From positions 124,001-188,000 of the forward strand of contig CAJQUW010005339.1 of NCBI GenBank assembly GCA_907163375.1: 64,000 nucleotides of DNA. The letters run 5' to 3'. The position numbers and the translations under genes were made by a program. Source of the stretch: Prostheceraeus crozeri. Lineage: Eukaryota > Platyhelminthes > Polycladida > Euryleptidae. This document shows, one piece after another, positions 11,819 to 23,547 of the stretch. Position 1 is the stretch's first letter; the number at the start of each line of letters is the position of its first letter. The notes under the pieces are model-generated. The model was not told the DNA's origin, did no database searches, and was given only the letters and a program-made list of their open reading frames with translations.

Positions 11819-12782
11819 ATGACATATCACAATTCTATTGAGGAAAGAATTTTTATTTTGGAAAAGAGTTTTCAAGGAGATGCTCCATCTGTACAGACAG
11901 CATTCGGTGAAAGATTTCCCGGTATGCTACCGCCATCAAGACAGACTATTCATGCATTAAAGAAGAAATTTCGAGAAACAGGCGGTGTTCATGATGATAA
12001 GAAAAGCGGTCGACCTGTGTCAGTTGGAAGTCCGCAGAATAGAGAAACAGTGGCACAATTTTACCATACAAACCCAAGAACATCTCAAGTTCAAGCCAGC
12101 CGTCAAATACAGATCTCCCGAACATCATTACAAAGAATTATGAAAGATCTAAGGCTGAGGCTGTGGAGACCGCGATTGGTTCACATGCTCAATGAAGATG
12201 ACTTCGATCGCAGATCACAATTCTGCGAGTGGTATGTGAATGTTACAGAAGAAGACGCAAGTGTGGAAGACCGACCTATGGTCTGATGAAGCAACATTTC
12301 ATTTAAACGGGCAAGTTAATCGGCACAACTCCGTTTATTATGCTGAAGGTAATCCTCATCTTCCGATGGAAAGTAAAAGAGTTCAATCTCCTGGAGTCTG
12401 TGTTTGGGCAGCTATTCGAAGTTCCGGTGTACTGGGACCCTATTTCTTTGAAGATACGGTTACCGGTGAGACGTTCCTTACGATGTTACGTGAATTTCTA
12501 CTACCTCAGCTGCAGAATGAAGACCTTAGTCAGATTATTTTTATGCAGGATGGTGCACCACCACATTTCGCGATTATTGTTCGCACTTTCCTAGACGAAA
12601 CTTTTACAAATTGGATAGGTCGCAGAGGGGCAATTGATTGGCCAGCACGTTCTCCTGACTTAACACCCTGTGATTTCGCCTTATGGGGTATTGTAAAAGA
12701 AGCTGTGTTTTCCAGAAATCCTGGCTCATTGCAGACACTGCGACAGTACGTACATCAGAGAAGAAATTCAAAAAATCGATAG
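11819..12782 (+). pseudogene. Mariner/IS630-type transposase gene, frameshifted
   Basis: The N-terminal helix-turn-helix region (SIEERIFILEKSFQG, KFRETGGVHDDKKSGRP) is followed by a second HTH and a DDE/D catalytic core. The three catalytic Asp are in LWSDEATFHL, FMQDGAPPH and SPDLTPCDFALWG, with 40 residues between the last two. This is a DDxD variant near the rosa (DD41D) mariner branch. One frameshift near 12240-12285 splits the protein into two overlapping frames, so the gene is inactive. The ATG at 11819 is a better start than the GTG upstream. I found no terminal inverted repeats for this copy. Confidence 0.8.
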
Positions 12783-12890
12783 GAACAAGCAACTTTGTCA
12801 GAAAATTTGTCACGTGATAAAAGACGTGCTTGCAATGTATCAGTGAAGAAGGTAAACACTTTGAACATTTAATGTAATACAGTGATTATA

Positions 12891-14282
12891 CAGTGTGATC
12901 ATAAAGTCACTGTGGGATTACAATTCACTATACATGAAAAGTGAATGAGTTTAAACGATAACTACTTATGAAAATGAAAAGAGCATGACTTAAAGTTTTG
13001 TTTTATGATATGAAAAGGCCGGCTGAATTCAATTTGAGGTTTGCGAGTTTTCAGGATGAAAAAGGCATTAGAAACCTATTATATGATCATCGTTATCAAG
13101 CACGAAATGCATGAATTTCATGCGCTCACATTGTGCACACAAGTAACGCAGCTACGTCTTGTTTGTTGTTCTTGTTGAATTCTGGTGCATGACACTGCGA
13201 CCAATCAGGATTCTCCTGTTCCCCCTAAAGAATCTTTAATTCGACAGACTTTTTAAGGTGACTAAAATCAGTTCCAAAATGGATTTTCAGCGCATGTTGT
13301 TTTTTTATGGCAAAATTTGAATCCGTAAACCGTATATGAAGAGAATTAAGAAATCGGAAATAGAATAATGTTCCTTATGAGAATTCCATTAGAAACCTTT
13401 TCAAGAGATTTTGTGATACTGGAGGCGTTAAAGATGCAGAAAGAGGTGGTCGACCATCATTCAATGATGAGAAAGCAAATAATTTCCGAATTTATTCGTA
13501 AAACAACCCTCAACATCAATTCGCCAAGCAGCTTCAGCTACAAGCTGTTCTTACGGCTACGTTCACAATGTAGTGAGACATGATCTAGGGCTCTTTCCTA
13601 ACGAATTGCAAGTAACACAAGAGCTACACGAAGAAGATTGCGAGTCAGCATGTGTGAGAGTTTACTGCAAAAATCCTAAGAAGATGAAGACTTCTTCGAT
13701 AAAATCATTTTTTTCGGACGAATGCTATGGGTCGCTAGGTCTCCTGATCTTTCCCCTTTGAACTTTTTTGTTTGGGGATTCTTGAAAAATAAAGTGCTTG
13801 CCTCACTACCGAGAAGTCTACAACAGCATTTCATCATCAAGTTCAGAAATCACCTCTAAAATGTGCCGCAATGCCATCAGGTCGTTCCGAAAACGACTCC
13901 AACCGTGCATTGACAATCGTGGTAAGACCGTCGAACAACGACTTTATTTTGAAATTTCTTTCTTTTGGATTGAAAAAATTTAGGATCTAGATACATTGAA
14001 GCTTGAGAAAAGTGGAGTTTTACCGAAAGTTTTCATTTAGACTTGAAATGATCCATGGACAGGAGGTAATTATGTGAAATGTATGTATTTTTATCGGTTA
14101 AAATATTTAATTGAATTTAATTTGAATTTGGCAAAATAAATAAGTTGATAATACAATTTTGTGTTTTATTCATTAAATTTATGATACTGGTTAATACTTA
14201 ATTCTTATATACACCCTCTAGGAGGTATTGAACTCTATTATATTTGGCAATTAAACCCTACAGCGACTTTATGATCACCCTG
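12891..14282 (+). mobile_element. Mariner-type fossil with intact inverted repeats
   Basis: The ends CAGTGTGATCATAAAGTCAC and (inverse) GACTTTATGATCACCCTG are flanked by TA on both sides (12889-12890 and 14283-14284), the mariner target duplication. The 1.39-kb interior holds an eroded transposase. It lies directly after the 11.8-12.8 kb mariner and belongs to a different subfamily. Confidence 0.8.
13373..13960 (+). pseudogene. Eroded mariner transposase
   Basis: Recognisable pieces in order are LFKRFCDTGGVKDAERGGRP (HTH region), SFFSDE (first catalytic Asp) and SPDLSPLNFFVWGFL. Asn takes the place of the last catalytic Asp. Stops and frameshifts are frequent, as in the HTH part before 13510 and near 13580, and the central region including the second Asp is missing. 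Confidence 0.65.
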
Positions 14283-15194
14283 TATTTGACTGTGACTATA
14301 GTTCAACTGTTCAAATGGATTAAAAATTGTGTATAAATGAATTCATCTTTGTAATAAGTGTAAAGGTACTTATGGGCACCCCTGTATATTATCAAGATAT
14401 TTTGATCAATTACATATTTCGAAAATATTTAGGCTCTGATCAATCTTTACCGGAGATTTACCAATCTAATCTCCACCAGAGGATATTTTATACGAAAGAC
14501 CAACAAAATCAAACGAAACAAGCAAAACGAAGGTCAGCTGGCATTGCAAGAAAATTTTCAAGATGAAGAAAACCTCTAAATACCTGACTTCTTCAGTAGC
14601 TGTGAAGTCTCTGAAATCAAGGTCACACATCATTGGGCATCGTCAGACATAATGACAGAGAATCGAGCATGCAAATTTTACTCAAACAAATTCTTACTCA
14701 ATTTTACAAAAAAAAATTCTTAGACAAATTTTACTGAAGTCATTCAGCAGCAATTGCTTTCGAGCCTTTAATTTGTGTGAATTCCTCCCCCTTTCGAAAC
14801 TATGAGGCATGTGAAAGTCAATAATGTTGCATATTTTGACTGTGTGCATCCATAACCCCCTTTTAGTGACACTGACTCAATCATTTTTTCATGTATGATG
14901 AGAATACGGATAACTGAAGTTTACTGCATTTGAGATTGTCACATCTATCATGGGTCAAACTGGTTGGAAGTGGGTCAATGAAGTGTGACCCCCGACCCAC
15001 CTGACCCATGACCAACTTCCAACTCTGCATATATGCGTGTAAAATATTCAGAAAATCATAATGAGCATTTCAAGTGATTCAGATAGAATATGACGACGAC
15101 AACAACTTCAACTGAATTTTGAACCCAATGGACGAAGAATGTTTGTAGCCCACTATCTAAATCTAATTTTCGCATATAGCAACCCGAGTAAAAT

Positions 15195-15490
15195 TACCGT
15201 TGTCAGTTTAACAAATACTTACCAAATACTTGGCATTAAAGTCCTAAACATTTAAGAAATATTTACGAAATATTTATCAAACCTAGTACATTTCCTAAAC
15301 TTTTACTAAATATTTAGCAAACTTTCCAAACTTCCACAAAATATTTGGCAAATTTTCTGAACTTTTACGAAATGTTTAGTAAATATTTTGTAAATTTTCC
15401 AAACTTTTACAAAACATTTAGCAAATTATATCTAGCTTTTATAATATGTTTAGTAAATAGTAAGCAAATTTTATCCTACTTCATAGGCGA
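15195..15490. repeat. Degenerate AAATATTTAG(T/C)AAA array
   Basis: About ten units of roughly 25-35 bp built from 'AAACTTTTAC(G/A)AAATATTTAG(T/C)AAA'. A related array in inverse orientation lies at 19790-20015. Confidence 0.55.
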
Positions 15491-16129
15491 TTACGAAACA
15501 TTTGCAAGTTTGAATTCATGAAAAATATCTTCTTGTATGAAATGTTATATATTTATCAAATAGAAAACCAAAACAATCATAATTCGGCAAAAAGATAGCT
15601 AGTAAAACGCTCTGCTCGAATTATGCTCAAAATCGTTCAAAATCCGTACGGCATATAAAACTGCATGACTAGAATAAAATGACTGATCTTACTAAAATTA
15701 TGCTTTGTACGATAACATTCATAGAGATTACAAAAACTGAGCCCTGCTCCCCAAAGTAAACAGCAGAAGGAATGGATATCCTTCAAAAATACAATTTTTC
15801 ATACGTATTTGGAAAATGAACAGAGTTTTATATAGTAGCACACATCGAACGATCCGATACAAATAATTTTTATGAATATCACTTTTATCAACATAAAGGA
15901 AATTTCTCTATCTGGATTTGATCATTCTTCATTTGAAAATCCTTCCAACCAGAAAGCATGCCCACAGCCCGAATACGCATTTCACTTCATCTGAAACACT
16001 GTCATTTCGAGTCAAACACCGTCGCGCCGCTATCAGTTACATTTTTAAGAATAGAGGTGATATCACGAAAAATTTACAGTTCAACGGAGAAACAGTCACT
16101 ACCAAATGAAGTTTGAAGCGATGATACGA

Positions 16130-17921
16130 GGTCACTGAAAAAAACATCTTCGCGGTTGGACCACAACACGGTTGTCCGAATCTGATGATCGCTGGGACGT
16201 TGCGAGCATGAGAGATTTATGGATAAAGAATAATTTCAGTAGTTTTCGGGGTTAATTAGCTCACAGGACAAGACGGAAAAGCAGCCGAATGTAGGTCAGG
16301 TATTGAGTCATCGATGGACAGATACACAGCCTCAGCAATCAACACCTGTAAAAAAGAAGACAAATCTTGTGCTGATGTGCAGAGCAGAATTATCAAACTT
16401 AACGGATCTTAATTAACATTCTATGGGTAGGCCTACTCCAAGTTCAGAAGATAAATAATTTATAGTAATTTTAGGTGTTACAGTAAAGACTATTAAGAAA
16501 ACTGCTTTTGGATTATTTCATCTCTGACAATGTGGGAAGCGATATTCTTAGGAATTTTGATAGCAAATGAAGATATTCAAGAGTGGTTGAATTGTGATCA
16601 TTAACAATTTATCAATTATTTTTTTAATCAATACTCTTAGTATTTATCAATAATTTTATCTTGATATTCAAGTACCGGTTTTTACAAAAAATGCAATCTG
16701 CAAATTAAAACAGAGCCTTACCGAGATGTAGCCTATTACCGACTGCTTGTCAACCGTTCATGCGATGAAGATATTCAGGAATGCTTGAATTTTTATTATA
16801 GTATTTAATACCGCACATGTAATTATATTTTGATATTTTATTTTATTTTAAACAATCTGTTTAAAATCACAATCTGCAAACACATACACACGTAATGTCA
16901 TCTTGTCTACCGCTTATATGACAGCATCTCTGCAGGTAATTCATGGTGGGCCTACAACTAACATGTGAACATAATAGCTAGGCCTACGATGATATTGAAA
17001 AGTGCGAAGCATAATTTGTAATAAGTAAACACAAATTGAATAAAAGAGTAGCAATGAGTTTGTACTTTGATCGTTTTATATTTATCGTAAAGCATGAAAA
17101 ATTATTGATTTTGCAAAACTAAACCTATTGTTGGACTGCAACGCATGACTGATCTTTATTACAGTGTGCATGTAGCCTACAACGTGCAGTCCGTCGTGTA
17201 GCATCTATGCCTTTTGTGTGCTTGATCATTTTTCTTATACTACTCGAAATGTCAAATTGATACCATTTTCTAAAATGTGGCAATTCTGAAAAAATTAATT
17301 GAATATCATAGGCGGTAGCTACAGGTTTTCAATTCAACATATATAAAATGGAAATAGTGACCTATTTAAACAAGCTTCCTTGATGGATCCACCTTTCAGA
17401 AAATAGATTAAATTGCATAACTTAAGCAGATATCGAATAGCTCAATAGTTTGTCCGCATTGATAAAAACATTCTCCATCTAAAATTTTTGCAGTCCTGAA
17501 ATAGATCTTTATGACTTATAGCATGTTTGACTGTTTCAAAAATTTTTTCAATTATTTATCATCCAAATATTGATGCTATTGCACAAGTATACTACATATC
17601 TAAATATTGAAGTGCTAAATTAAAATGGTTTTAATGCGCTAATTAAGTTCTTTCGTGCTCATAGTTTCTAAGGTTTTTAGCATGCAACTATTTTGTCTCA
17701 ACATAACCAGATGTTTGTGCTATTTTCAATGTAAGCAATCAGAAATTACGAATTTGAAAACAATATATTACCATTTCAACATATTCCAATTTGATTATGA
17801 TTCTTTTGACGACACAATCAACTTTTGATCGATTTTTCAACGAGAAACGTCGTCGTGAAAACTGATATACATGCACATTCTCATATTAAATTCAAAGTGA
17901 ATAAGCCTGGGCATGTGACAT
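16130..17921. other. Non-coding stretch, no supported feature
   Basis: AT-rich DNA with TAGGCCTAC-type short motifs. No ORF, RNA gene or element end that I can support. Confidence 0.3.
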
Positions 17922-18047
17922 CATTTGTGTGATGGAAACCCTAAGTAAAACGATGTGTTTCTTGATAGCTATAATATTTATATATAAATAAATATTATAG
18001 CTATCAAGAAACACATCGCTTTACTTGGGTTTTCGATTACACAAATG
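17922..18047. mobile_element. Palindromic MITE-like hairpin
   Basis: Two arms of about 60 bp starting CATTTGTGTGATGGAAACCC and ending with its near inverse, meeting at an AT core. Near-perfect pairing over some 57 bp suggests a recent foldback element. Confidence 0.65.
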
Positions 18048-19189
18048 AATTCAAAGTTTTGGTAGGACTCCTAAAATGTGATATGTCTGCTATGAGGAAC
18101 TAAGAGGAATTGAGATATTTTGTTATCAGTAAATTAAGTATGACGCTAGTAGCTCTTTAGTATTTGTAAAATTAAGAGCAGATATAGCAGTAGTCAATAA
18201 TAGAAATGTCTCTACGTGTTCATGGTCAATAAACCCAAATCCATGACCAAATCTCTCCTTTGATTTTGTTTTCGGGATTTCCAAATACATGTACCTAGAC
18301 TTCCAGGAAATGCTGAAACTTAGTTGACAAAATAAATTCAGAAACATTTAGAAGCTTACCATTTTTCTGTAGTTTGATCCAAGAGGTGCATTTTTAATTC
18401 TGATGCAAAAATCAAAGGAACTTGATGGCTTCATTGACTGGAAGAACTCACTGACTACATGCGAGTGTTCATTTTCGAGTTGTGCTCCATTTTGTGCATG
18501 ATACCTAAGCAAGATGATGAAAAAACGTAGACGATCACAAACCGACGATGAATAAATAAAGGTGTGTAAGTAGAAATATCCTCTTGATGCGCAGACTTTT
18601 GTAATATTAAGCAGTTAGCGTAAACACGCGTTCGATAGACCACGAGAGCGAAGAGTGCACAAGCTACTGTGCCTTGCGCAGCTTTCTGTTCCACGTGATG
18701 GGCGGATAATAATTATTAAGCAGGGACGCTGAGTCACAGCGCAGCTAGAGAATATTATCGACCGCTCATGGCTCCCGAATGCGGCCACGACCAGGCTGCC
18801 AACAATGTGAACGAACTTCCTCAGCTGCGTGCGCGTGGCGAATTTCCTTAATATAGTGACGGAAAGTTATAGAAGCGAGATATGATTACGCAGACTGAGC
18901 GAGATGCTTATGTAATTGTTTGGTTCAGTTGCATACTGATTTAATATCATAAGTTTTGCAAATTACTAGCTAAGTAATTTAGCGAACACACGAGCAAACT
19001 GATCAAAGTCGACTTGCTGATGGGCACGGTATGGAACTTAGAAACTTCAATAAATGCTTTAATTTGAGAAGCAAAATGTGTGCCGATAGAACTGCTTAGG
19101 CTACCTTAATAATGAAAATATATGACTGATGTTGTTGCTATTGTAGCTACAGTGTACATGTAGTGAATGTGAAAGATAATGAAAAATGA
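18048..19189. other. Non-coding stretch, no supported feature
   Basis: Two short minus-strand ORFs (18126-18347, 18455-18694) show no recognisable domain. A slightly GC-richer part lies at 18715-18850. No gene supported. Confidence 0.3.
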
Positions 19190-19195
19190 GTAGAA

Positions 19196-19245
19196 GAAGA
19201 AGAAAAGGGGAACGAGTGAGTGAGTGAGAAAGAGAGAGAGAGGGT
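19196..19245. repeat. GA/GAGT microsatellite
   Basis: Runs of GAGT and GA units in a purine-rich tract. Confidence 0.7.
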
Positions 19246-20166
19246 AGTGGTGAAGTCACCTGAATATTTATTTTATACACACCATTTCATCAAATATAAA
19301 TAGGCATATATAAAATAATCGAAATAATAGTAGACATGCACATTTCAGGCCCACATGTTTCATATGTCGATATCCATGGAAATGACATAATGCACTCTCT
19401 TTAAGATTTGAAAGAAATTGTTGGTGCCATCATAGAAAAATATCAACAGTTTCCTGACAATTATTCCATTATTCAATCATTTAATTAAGTTTGATGGCAA
19501 AAAAATCAGCCAGTTATCAACAACGCAAAACTGTGATATAGTACAGACTTTATTATTGGGTATTTCCTGTGACGTTGCATTTCTATTTTATTGAGAGATG
19601 ATTGTAATCAGAGTTTATGAGAGCTGATGATCGTCCTTGTGATATGTATGAGTTCAAAAAATTGTACGGGTGAAGTTACCGCACATTGAAATCACCATGC
19701 AATTAAAACTGCCTTTTACGACAGTTACTCATAAGCGGATCCTGCCTATTGCAAGATTTTTCTTTCATCAAACTTAGTAAATGCAAAAAAATCATTTGTT
19801 TGGATAACCAAGCAAATATTACCTAGGCATTTGATAAACGTTTTCTAAATTTCGCAAAATTCGTTAATATCGACTTACATACAAAATGTAGCAAATATTT
19901 GTTAGGCAATTGTTACACATTTCCTAAATTTGTTAAATTTCCAAAACGTTTGTTAAACTATTCAAATCTTATAAATTTTCCAAGTAAATACCAAATATTT
20001 GGTAAAGTTGATAAGTTTTTTTTTCTCGGGAAGTCATATTATAGTGATCGTAAAAACATGCTAGCCTGTTGCACCACTATGCAGAGCGCAGACTGGTTTG
20101 ATTTATGATGTGATTTTTGCACCAGTGACATCCAGATATGTTTTGAAGTGCTGCGGACATACATAT

Positions 20167-20533
20167 ATTGCGAGCTTTGATTTTTCTGTTATCGCGACTT
20201 CATTATTTGTTTTGATTTCGACAAGCAGACTGCCTACATGAACGCTACATGTATAAAGGGCTACATGTAGTTCATCGTAATATGAGAGCGATTATGAAGG
20301 GAAAGCATGTGCAGAAATCGTCCTTGTTCTAGCCTACGGCAAAATTTGATAATACACTGACTACAATCATCACAAAAGTCCATAAAGGTATTAATAAGGA
20401 AACACAATTATAGCGATGGTCTCAATCAATGAGAAACCAGAATTAGAAGATTTAGAAGAAATTAGAAACCAGAATTTCAGTTTCGATGTTGGGGAGATAG
20501 CAACTAGCGAGGACTTTTATAAATTCAGATATT
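20167..20533 (+). repeat. Segmental repeat, plus-strand copy
   Basis: About 367 bp, starting GCGAGCTTTGATTTTTCTG, is nearly identical to the reverse complement of 26455-26820. It carries the start of a small ORF (MVSINEKPELEDLEE...) that ends soon after the homology stops. The two copies flank 5.9 kb of other transposons. Confidence 0.75.
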
Positions 20534-20707
20534 TTTAATATTTGGGGTTTAAAAAAATTGTATAGCTATGCTCTATCCGTTATAAAGTATGTCAGATTAT
20601 TAGGACCATAGATATCCGCGATAGAATCCCTCTCTACCAACATTTTCCCTGGGAACAAATTTTGTCAAACATAGAAGGGATTCTGAAATACCATTCTACA
20701 ACTATGT

Positions 20708-20831
20708 AATATTAGACTATTGTATCGATATGACACCAGTAATGCTGCCATATAGACGAGTGCGCGTTAGCGCACTCGACGATATCAATGGCAGCATTAC
20801 TGGTGTCACATCGATACAATAGTCATATTAT
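20708..20831. mobile_element. Palindromic MITE-like hairpin with a nested hairpin
   Basis: Arms of about 44 bp (TAATATTAGACTATTGTATC... and its inverse) surround a loop that is itself a palindrome, CGAGTGCGCGTTAGCGCACT (20758-20779). A related end (CATTACTGGTGTCA) recurs near 21950. Confidence 0.65.
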
Positions 20832-21996
20832 TTATGAGATGTCTATTTCCGTCATTATTGGTGTCTAGAATCACTGATTCACAGACAGGTTTTCCTAAGA
20901 TATCAATGTCCCATTCAATATCAAAGAAAAAACTCAGGCCCTAGTTCAAGATCATTTCATAACCAGCCGTCTTAGTTCACTGACGCATTCAGAGCAATAG
21001 ATTCTTTGAACAATTTATCAACAAATCCAAGCACATGTTCACAATATGGAAATCAATATGTAGGCAATTGATCAGATGATGTGTTAATAATTCATTGAAA
21101 TGTGCAAGATAACTGCATTACTGCATTTATCTTCTCAGCAATGCAAATTTACCATCGCACGAAAGACTGAGCGCAGATGCTTTGAAATGGTCCACTATTT
21201 TCCCTCCAATCATGACATAACGAGAATCCATTTCCAATATTTCATAGACTCTCTCACTTGAAAAAGAGCCTGTCAACGAACTTTTCTATCATTTCAAACC
21301 CTAAATTGTGCACTCTTTATAGAACTATTAATTCGAGCAATGAGCAAATACATTCAGTGGTTTTGTCGTCAATACATCTTGGACACGCTCTTCCGATGTA
21401 TATTCTGTTCCTATCTATTGACAACAACTCTCTTTTTAATTTGATGTTATCAGCGACTTGAGACTTTGTACCAAATCAAATTCTACATTTCAAATGCCAA
21501 CTTTTCGTGTACAGAGGAAATGCACTATGAAAGGCATACCTAAAAATTTGTGCACGGTGATGCATGATTCTTGAAACTAGCCAATATTTTGATCAGGAAG
21601 AAACGTCATCCAATTTATAGATTGAAGGAAAATATACGAGTATAAAAAAGCCATCCCCTATCGATCTCAAATGGTTCATCAAAGACACTTCAACATTTCA
21701 TTTGCATGTATAACACAATGATGAAACGAAAACAGGTAGAAGAAATACAGTGTATTAGTGGAAAAGCATAATATTCTCACATGTGGTATAGGAAATCGAT
21801 GATTGCTTTGTATTCTTTGATAATTTTACATTATGTTTAGATATCTATTCATAGCTAGCAGATGAAGTTATCTTTGATGTCTTTTGTATGACTTTGTATG
21901 ATTTTGCATTGAATGCATAGGAGGAAACTTTGAGTTATCTATAGCAAAACGACATTACTGGTGTCAAATCTCATAAATAATAATCTGGTATACTTT
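20832..21996. other. Non-coding stretch with a remnant of the 20.7-kb MITE
   Basis: CATTACTGGTGTCAAATCTC at about 21950 matches one arm end of the hairpin at 20708-20831. Nothing else supported. Confidence 0.3.
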
Positions 21997-21997
21997 A

Positions 21998-23231
21998 TAT
22001 ACTCATTGACATAATTAATGAAACAAACTATCATTGGCTTGAATTGAAGTTTGTTTCATTTTTTCTCAGGTATGATGCAATATCACGCTTTCTATGTATT
22101 ACCATTCAACACAGTAGTGAATGGAGAAAGATCTATGGTGGTCAAATTTCAAATTTTGATATCGATACAACTGTCACAATTGCTTTTACAAATTGAACAT
22201 AAACGAGAACTGAAATCCAGCTTTTGTAAAATAAAATGGCACACGATCAGTTTACCAGAGGTATGACTATTGGAATGATTCGTTGTGGTAGAAGTTGTGC
22301 GAGTGTTGCCGAAGAGCTGCAACTATCGAGAGTCGTTGTTTGGAGGTGGTGGTGTCGATGGAAAGCAGAAGGAGATGTTAAAAGGAAGAATGGATCTGGT
22401 CGACCAAGAAAGTCTGCAGGAAGGACAGACGCACGTCTAGTTTTAGCTACAAAGAGGAATAGATTTGTGTCAGTCCCAAAGCTAGTCGTACACTGGAAGA
22501 GTGCCTCAAATATAGACTGTAGCGTTCGAACGGCTTACCGAAGATTGCGAGAAGCTGGAATTCAATCGCGACGACCAGCTGTCCTAATTCCATTGAGTTT
22601 TGAGCATCTCAGAAGACGAGTTGCCTGGTGTGATGCCCATCGCTCATGGAATGACCATCACGGGCAGAAAGTCTTGTGGACCGATGAATCGAGATTCACT
22701 CTGGATTTCAATGACGGTCGTGTCAGAGTGCATCGTCTTCCAGGTGAAAGCTTTGCCCCATGCTGTATTAAAGAACACGACAGATATGGTGGTGGAAGTG
22801 TTGTGCTGTGGGGTGGCATTTGGCATGGCGGACGAACGACAGCAGTCATCATCAAAGGCACGTTGACTGGAGAGAGGTATCTCAATGAAATTGTGCTTCC
22901 TGTTGTTGCCCCAGTGGTCAGGGTGGAGGATCTCGTCTTCCAAGACGACAACGCAAGACCACATCGCTCCTCGGCTGTCATTGTCACTGTTAGGAGATTG
23001 AACATTCAAACCTTTGACTGGCCTGCACTGTCACCTGACTGTATTGGAGCTAGAAGGGGGGCACACGCGCTATTAAAGTTGACTCTGCTACATGAGTTGT
23101 TTTTCAGTGCTAGCGACTTGGTGGGGATTGTGACTAAATTATCAAGGGATCATGCATACATGTATATAAACCAGTGAAAAATGAAAGAAGTTAAAGAAGT
23201 AAATGTTTCAAAAATTTTGTCAATGAGTATA
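21998..23231 (+). mobile_element. Tc1-like transposon, copy 1 (internally deleted)
   Basis: Ends read TACTCATTGACATAATTAAT and, at the right, the inverse of TACTCATTGACAAAATTTTTG, with TA at each junction. The coding region is nearly identical to copy 2 at 26.8-28.1 kb on the other strand. Confidence 0.8.
22236..23177 (+). CDS. Tc1-like transposase with the catalytic Glu deleted
   Basis: A paired-type HTH (MAHDQFTRGMTIGMIRCGRS, WRWWCRWKAEGDVKR, SGRPRKS) is followed by the DDE core: WTDESRFTL (first Asp) and FQDDNARPH (second Asp). The open frame of 313 residues lacks about 80 residues present in copy 2, from just after DWPALSPD to CIGARRGAH. The third catalytic residue, the Glu of SPIEQVWD, is within the lost part. 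The deletion is in frame, but the protein should be catalytically dead. It might still bind the ends of related copies. Confidence 0.85.
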   Translation: MAHDQFTRGMTIGMIRCGRSCASVAEELQLSRVVVWRWWCRWKAEGDVKRKNGSGRPRKSAGRTDARLVLATKRNRFVSVPKLVVHWKSASNIDCSVRTAYRRLREAGIQSRRPAVLIPLSFEHLRRRVAWCDAHRSWNDHHGQKVLWTDESRFTLDFNDGRVRVHRLPGESFAPCCIKEHDRYGGGSVVLWGGIWHGGRTTAVIIKGTLTGERYLNEIVLPVVAPVVRVEDLVFQDDNARPHRSSAVIVTVRRLNIQTFDWPALSPDCIGARRGAHALLKLTLLHELFFSASDLVGIVTKLSRDHAYMYINQ

Positions 23232-23343
23232 TAATAGATAATGGATGATTTTGAGGTGATTATAGAACTTATTAACCGAAGGCCTATCGGCCTTCGGTTA
23301 ATAAGTTCTATATGACCGAAAGAAATCATTCATCATCTGTTAT
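23232..23343. repeat. Perfect palindrome next to the Tc1-like end
   Basis: Inner arms of 22 bp (TAGAACTTATTAACCGAAGG...; 23263-23284 and 23289-23310) pair perfectly across a 4-nt loop. Weaker outer arms continue to about 23343. Likely a foldback MITE. Confidence 0.6.
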
Positions 23344-23547
23344 AATGCATGCTATAGATATACTTCAGAAGAGGTTAATAATTCCCATAATTACCTCTGT
23401 ACACGAATATCGCTCATAATTACCTCTAAACACGGATATCTTGAAGTCTGTATCTTGATATTTCGCAGATTTTTTCGATGATGACATTTTTCGATGATGA
23501 AACATGACAGTTCAACATACTATGGTACATTTAACATGGTTATTGAG

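Larger units (their letters stand above)
10477..15027. mobile_element. Putative hAT-like element with GACCCAC-rich ends
   Basis: The left end reads CAGAGTTGGAAGTGGGTCAA and the right end is its near inverse (TTGACC...CTTCCAACTCTG). The flanking 8-mers are CATTTATG (10469-10476) and CATATATG (15028-15035), identical at 7 of 8 bases, which fits the 8-bp target duplications of hAT elements. Subterminal GACCCACCTGACCCA repeats lie inside both ends. No hAT transposase is visible; two mariners occupy the interior. Alternatively, two separate short insertions of one repeat family happen to face each other, since the right end alone is also a small palindrome (14963-15026). Confidence 0.4.
15183..20030. 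mobile_element. Putative 4.8-kb non-coding element with AT-rich inverted ends
   Basis: The left end begins CCCGAGTAAAATTACC and the right end closes with TTTTTTCTCGGG. Just inside each end is a long array of AAATATTTGG/TTTACTAAAC-type degenerate repeats (15195-15490 and 19790-20015) in opposite orientation. The interior has no recognisable transposase. A target duplication is not clear (AA at most). It may be a non-autonomous element of an unknown family. Confidence 0.3.

Noticed and set aside
22644-23009. 121-residue minus-strand ORF, repeated at 27220-27585
   Set aside because: Antisense shadow of the Tc1-like transposase, present in both copies only because the copies are nearly identical.
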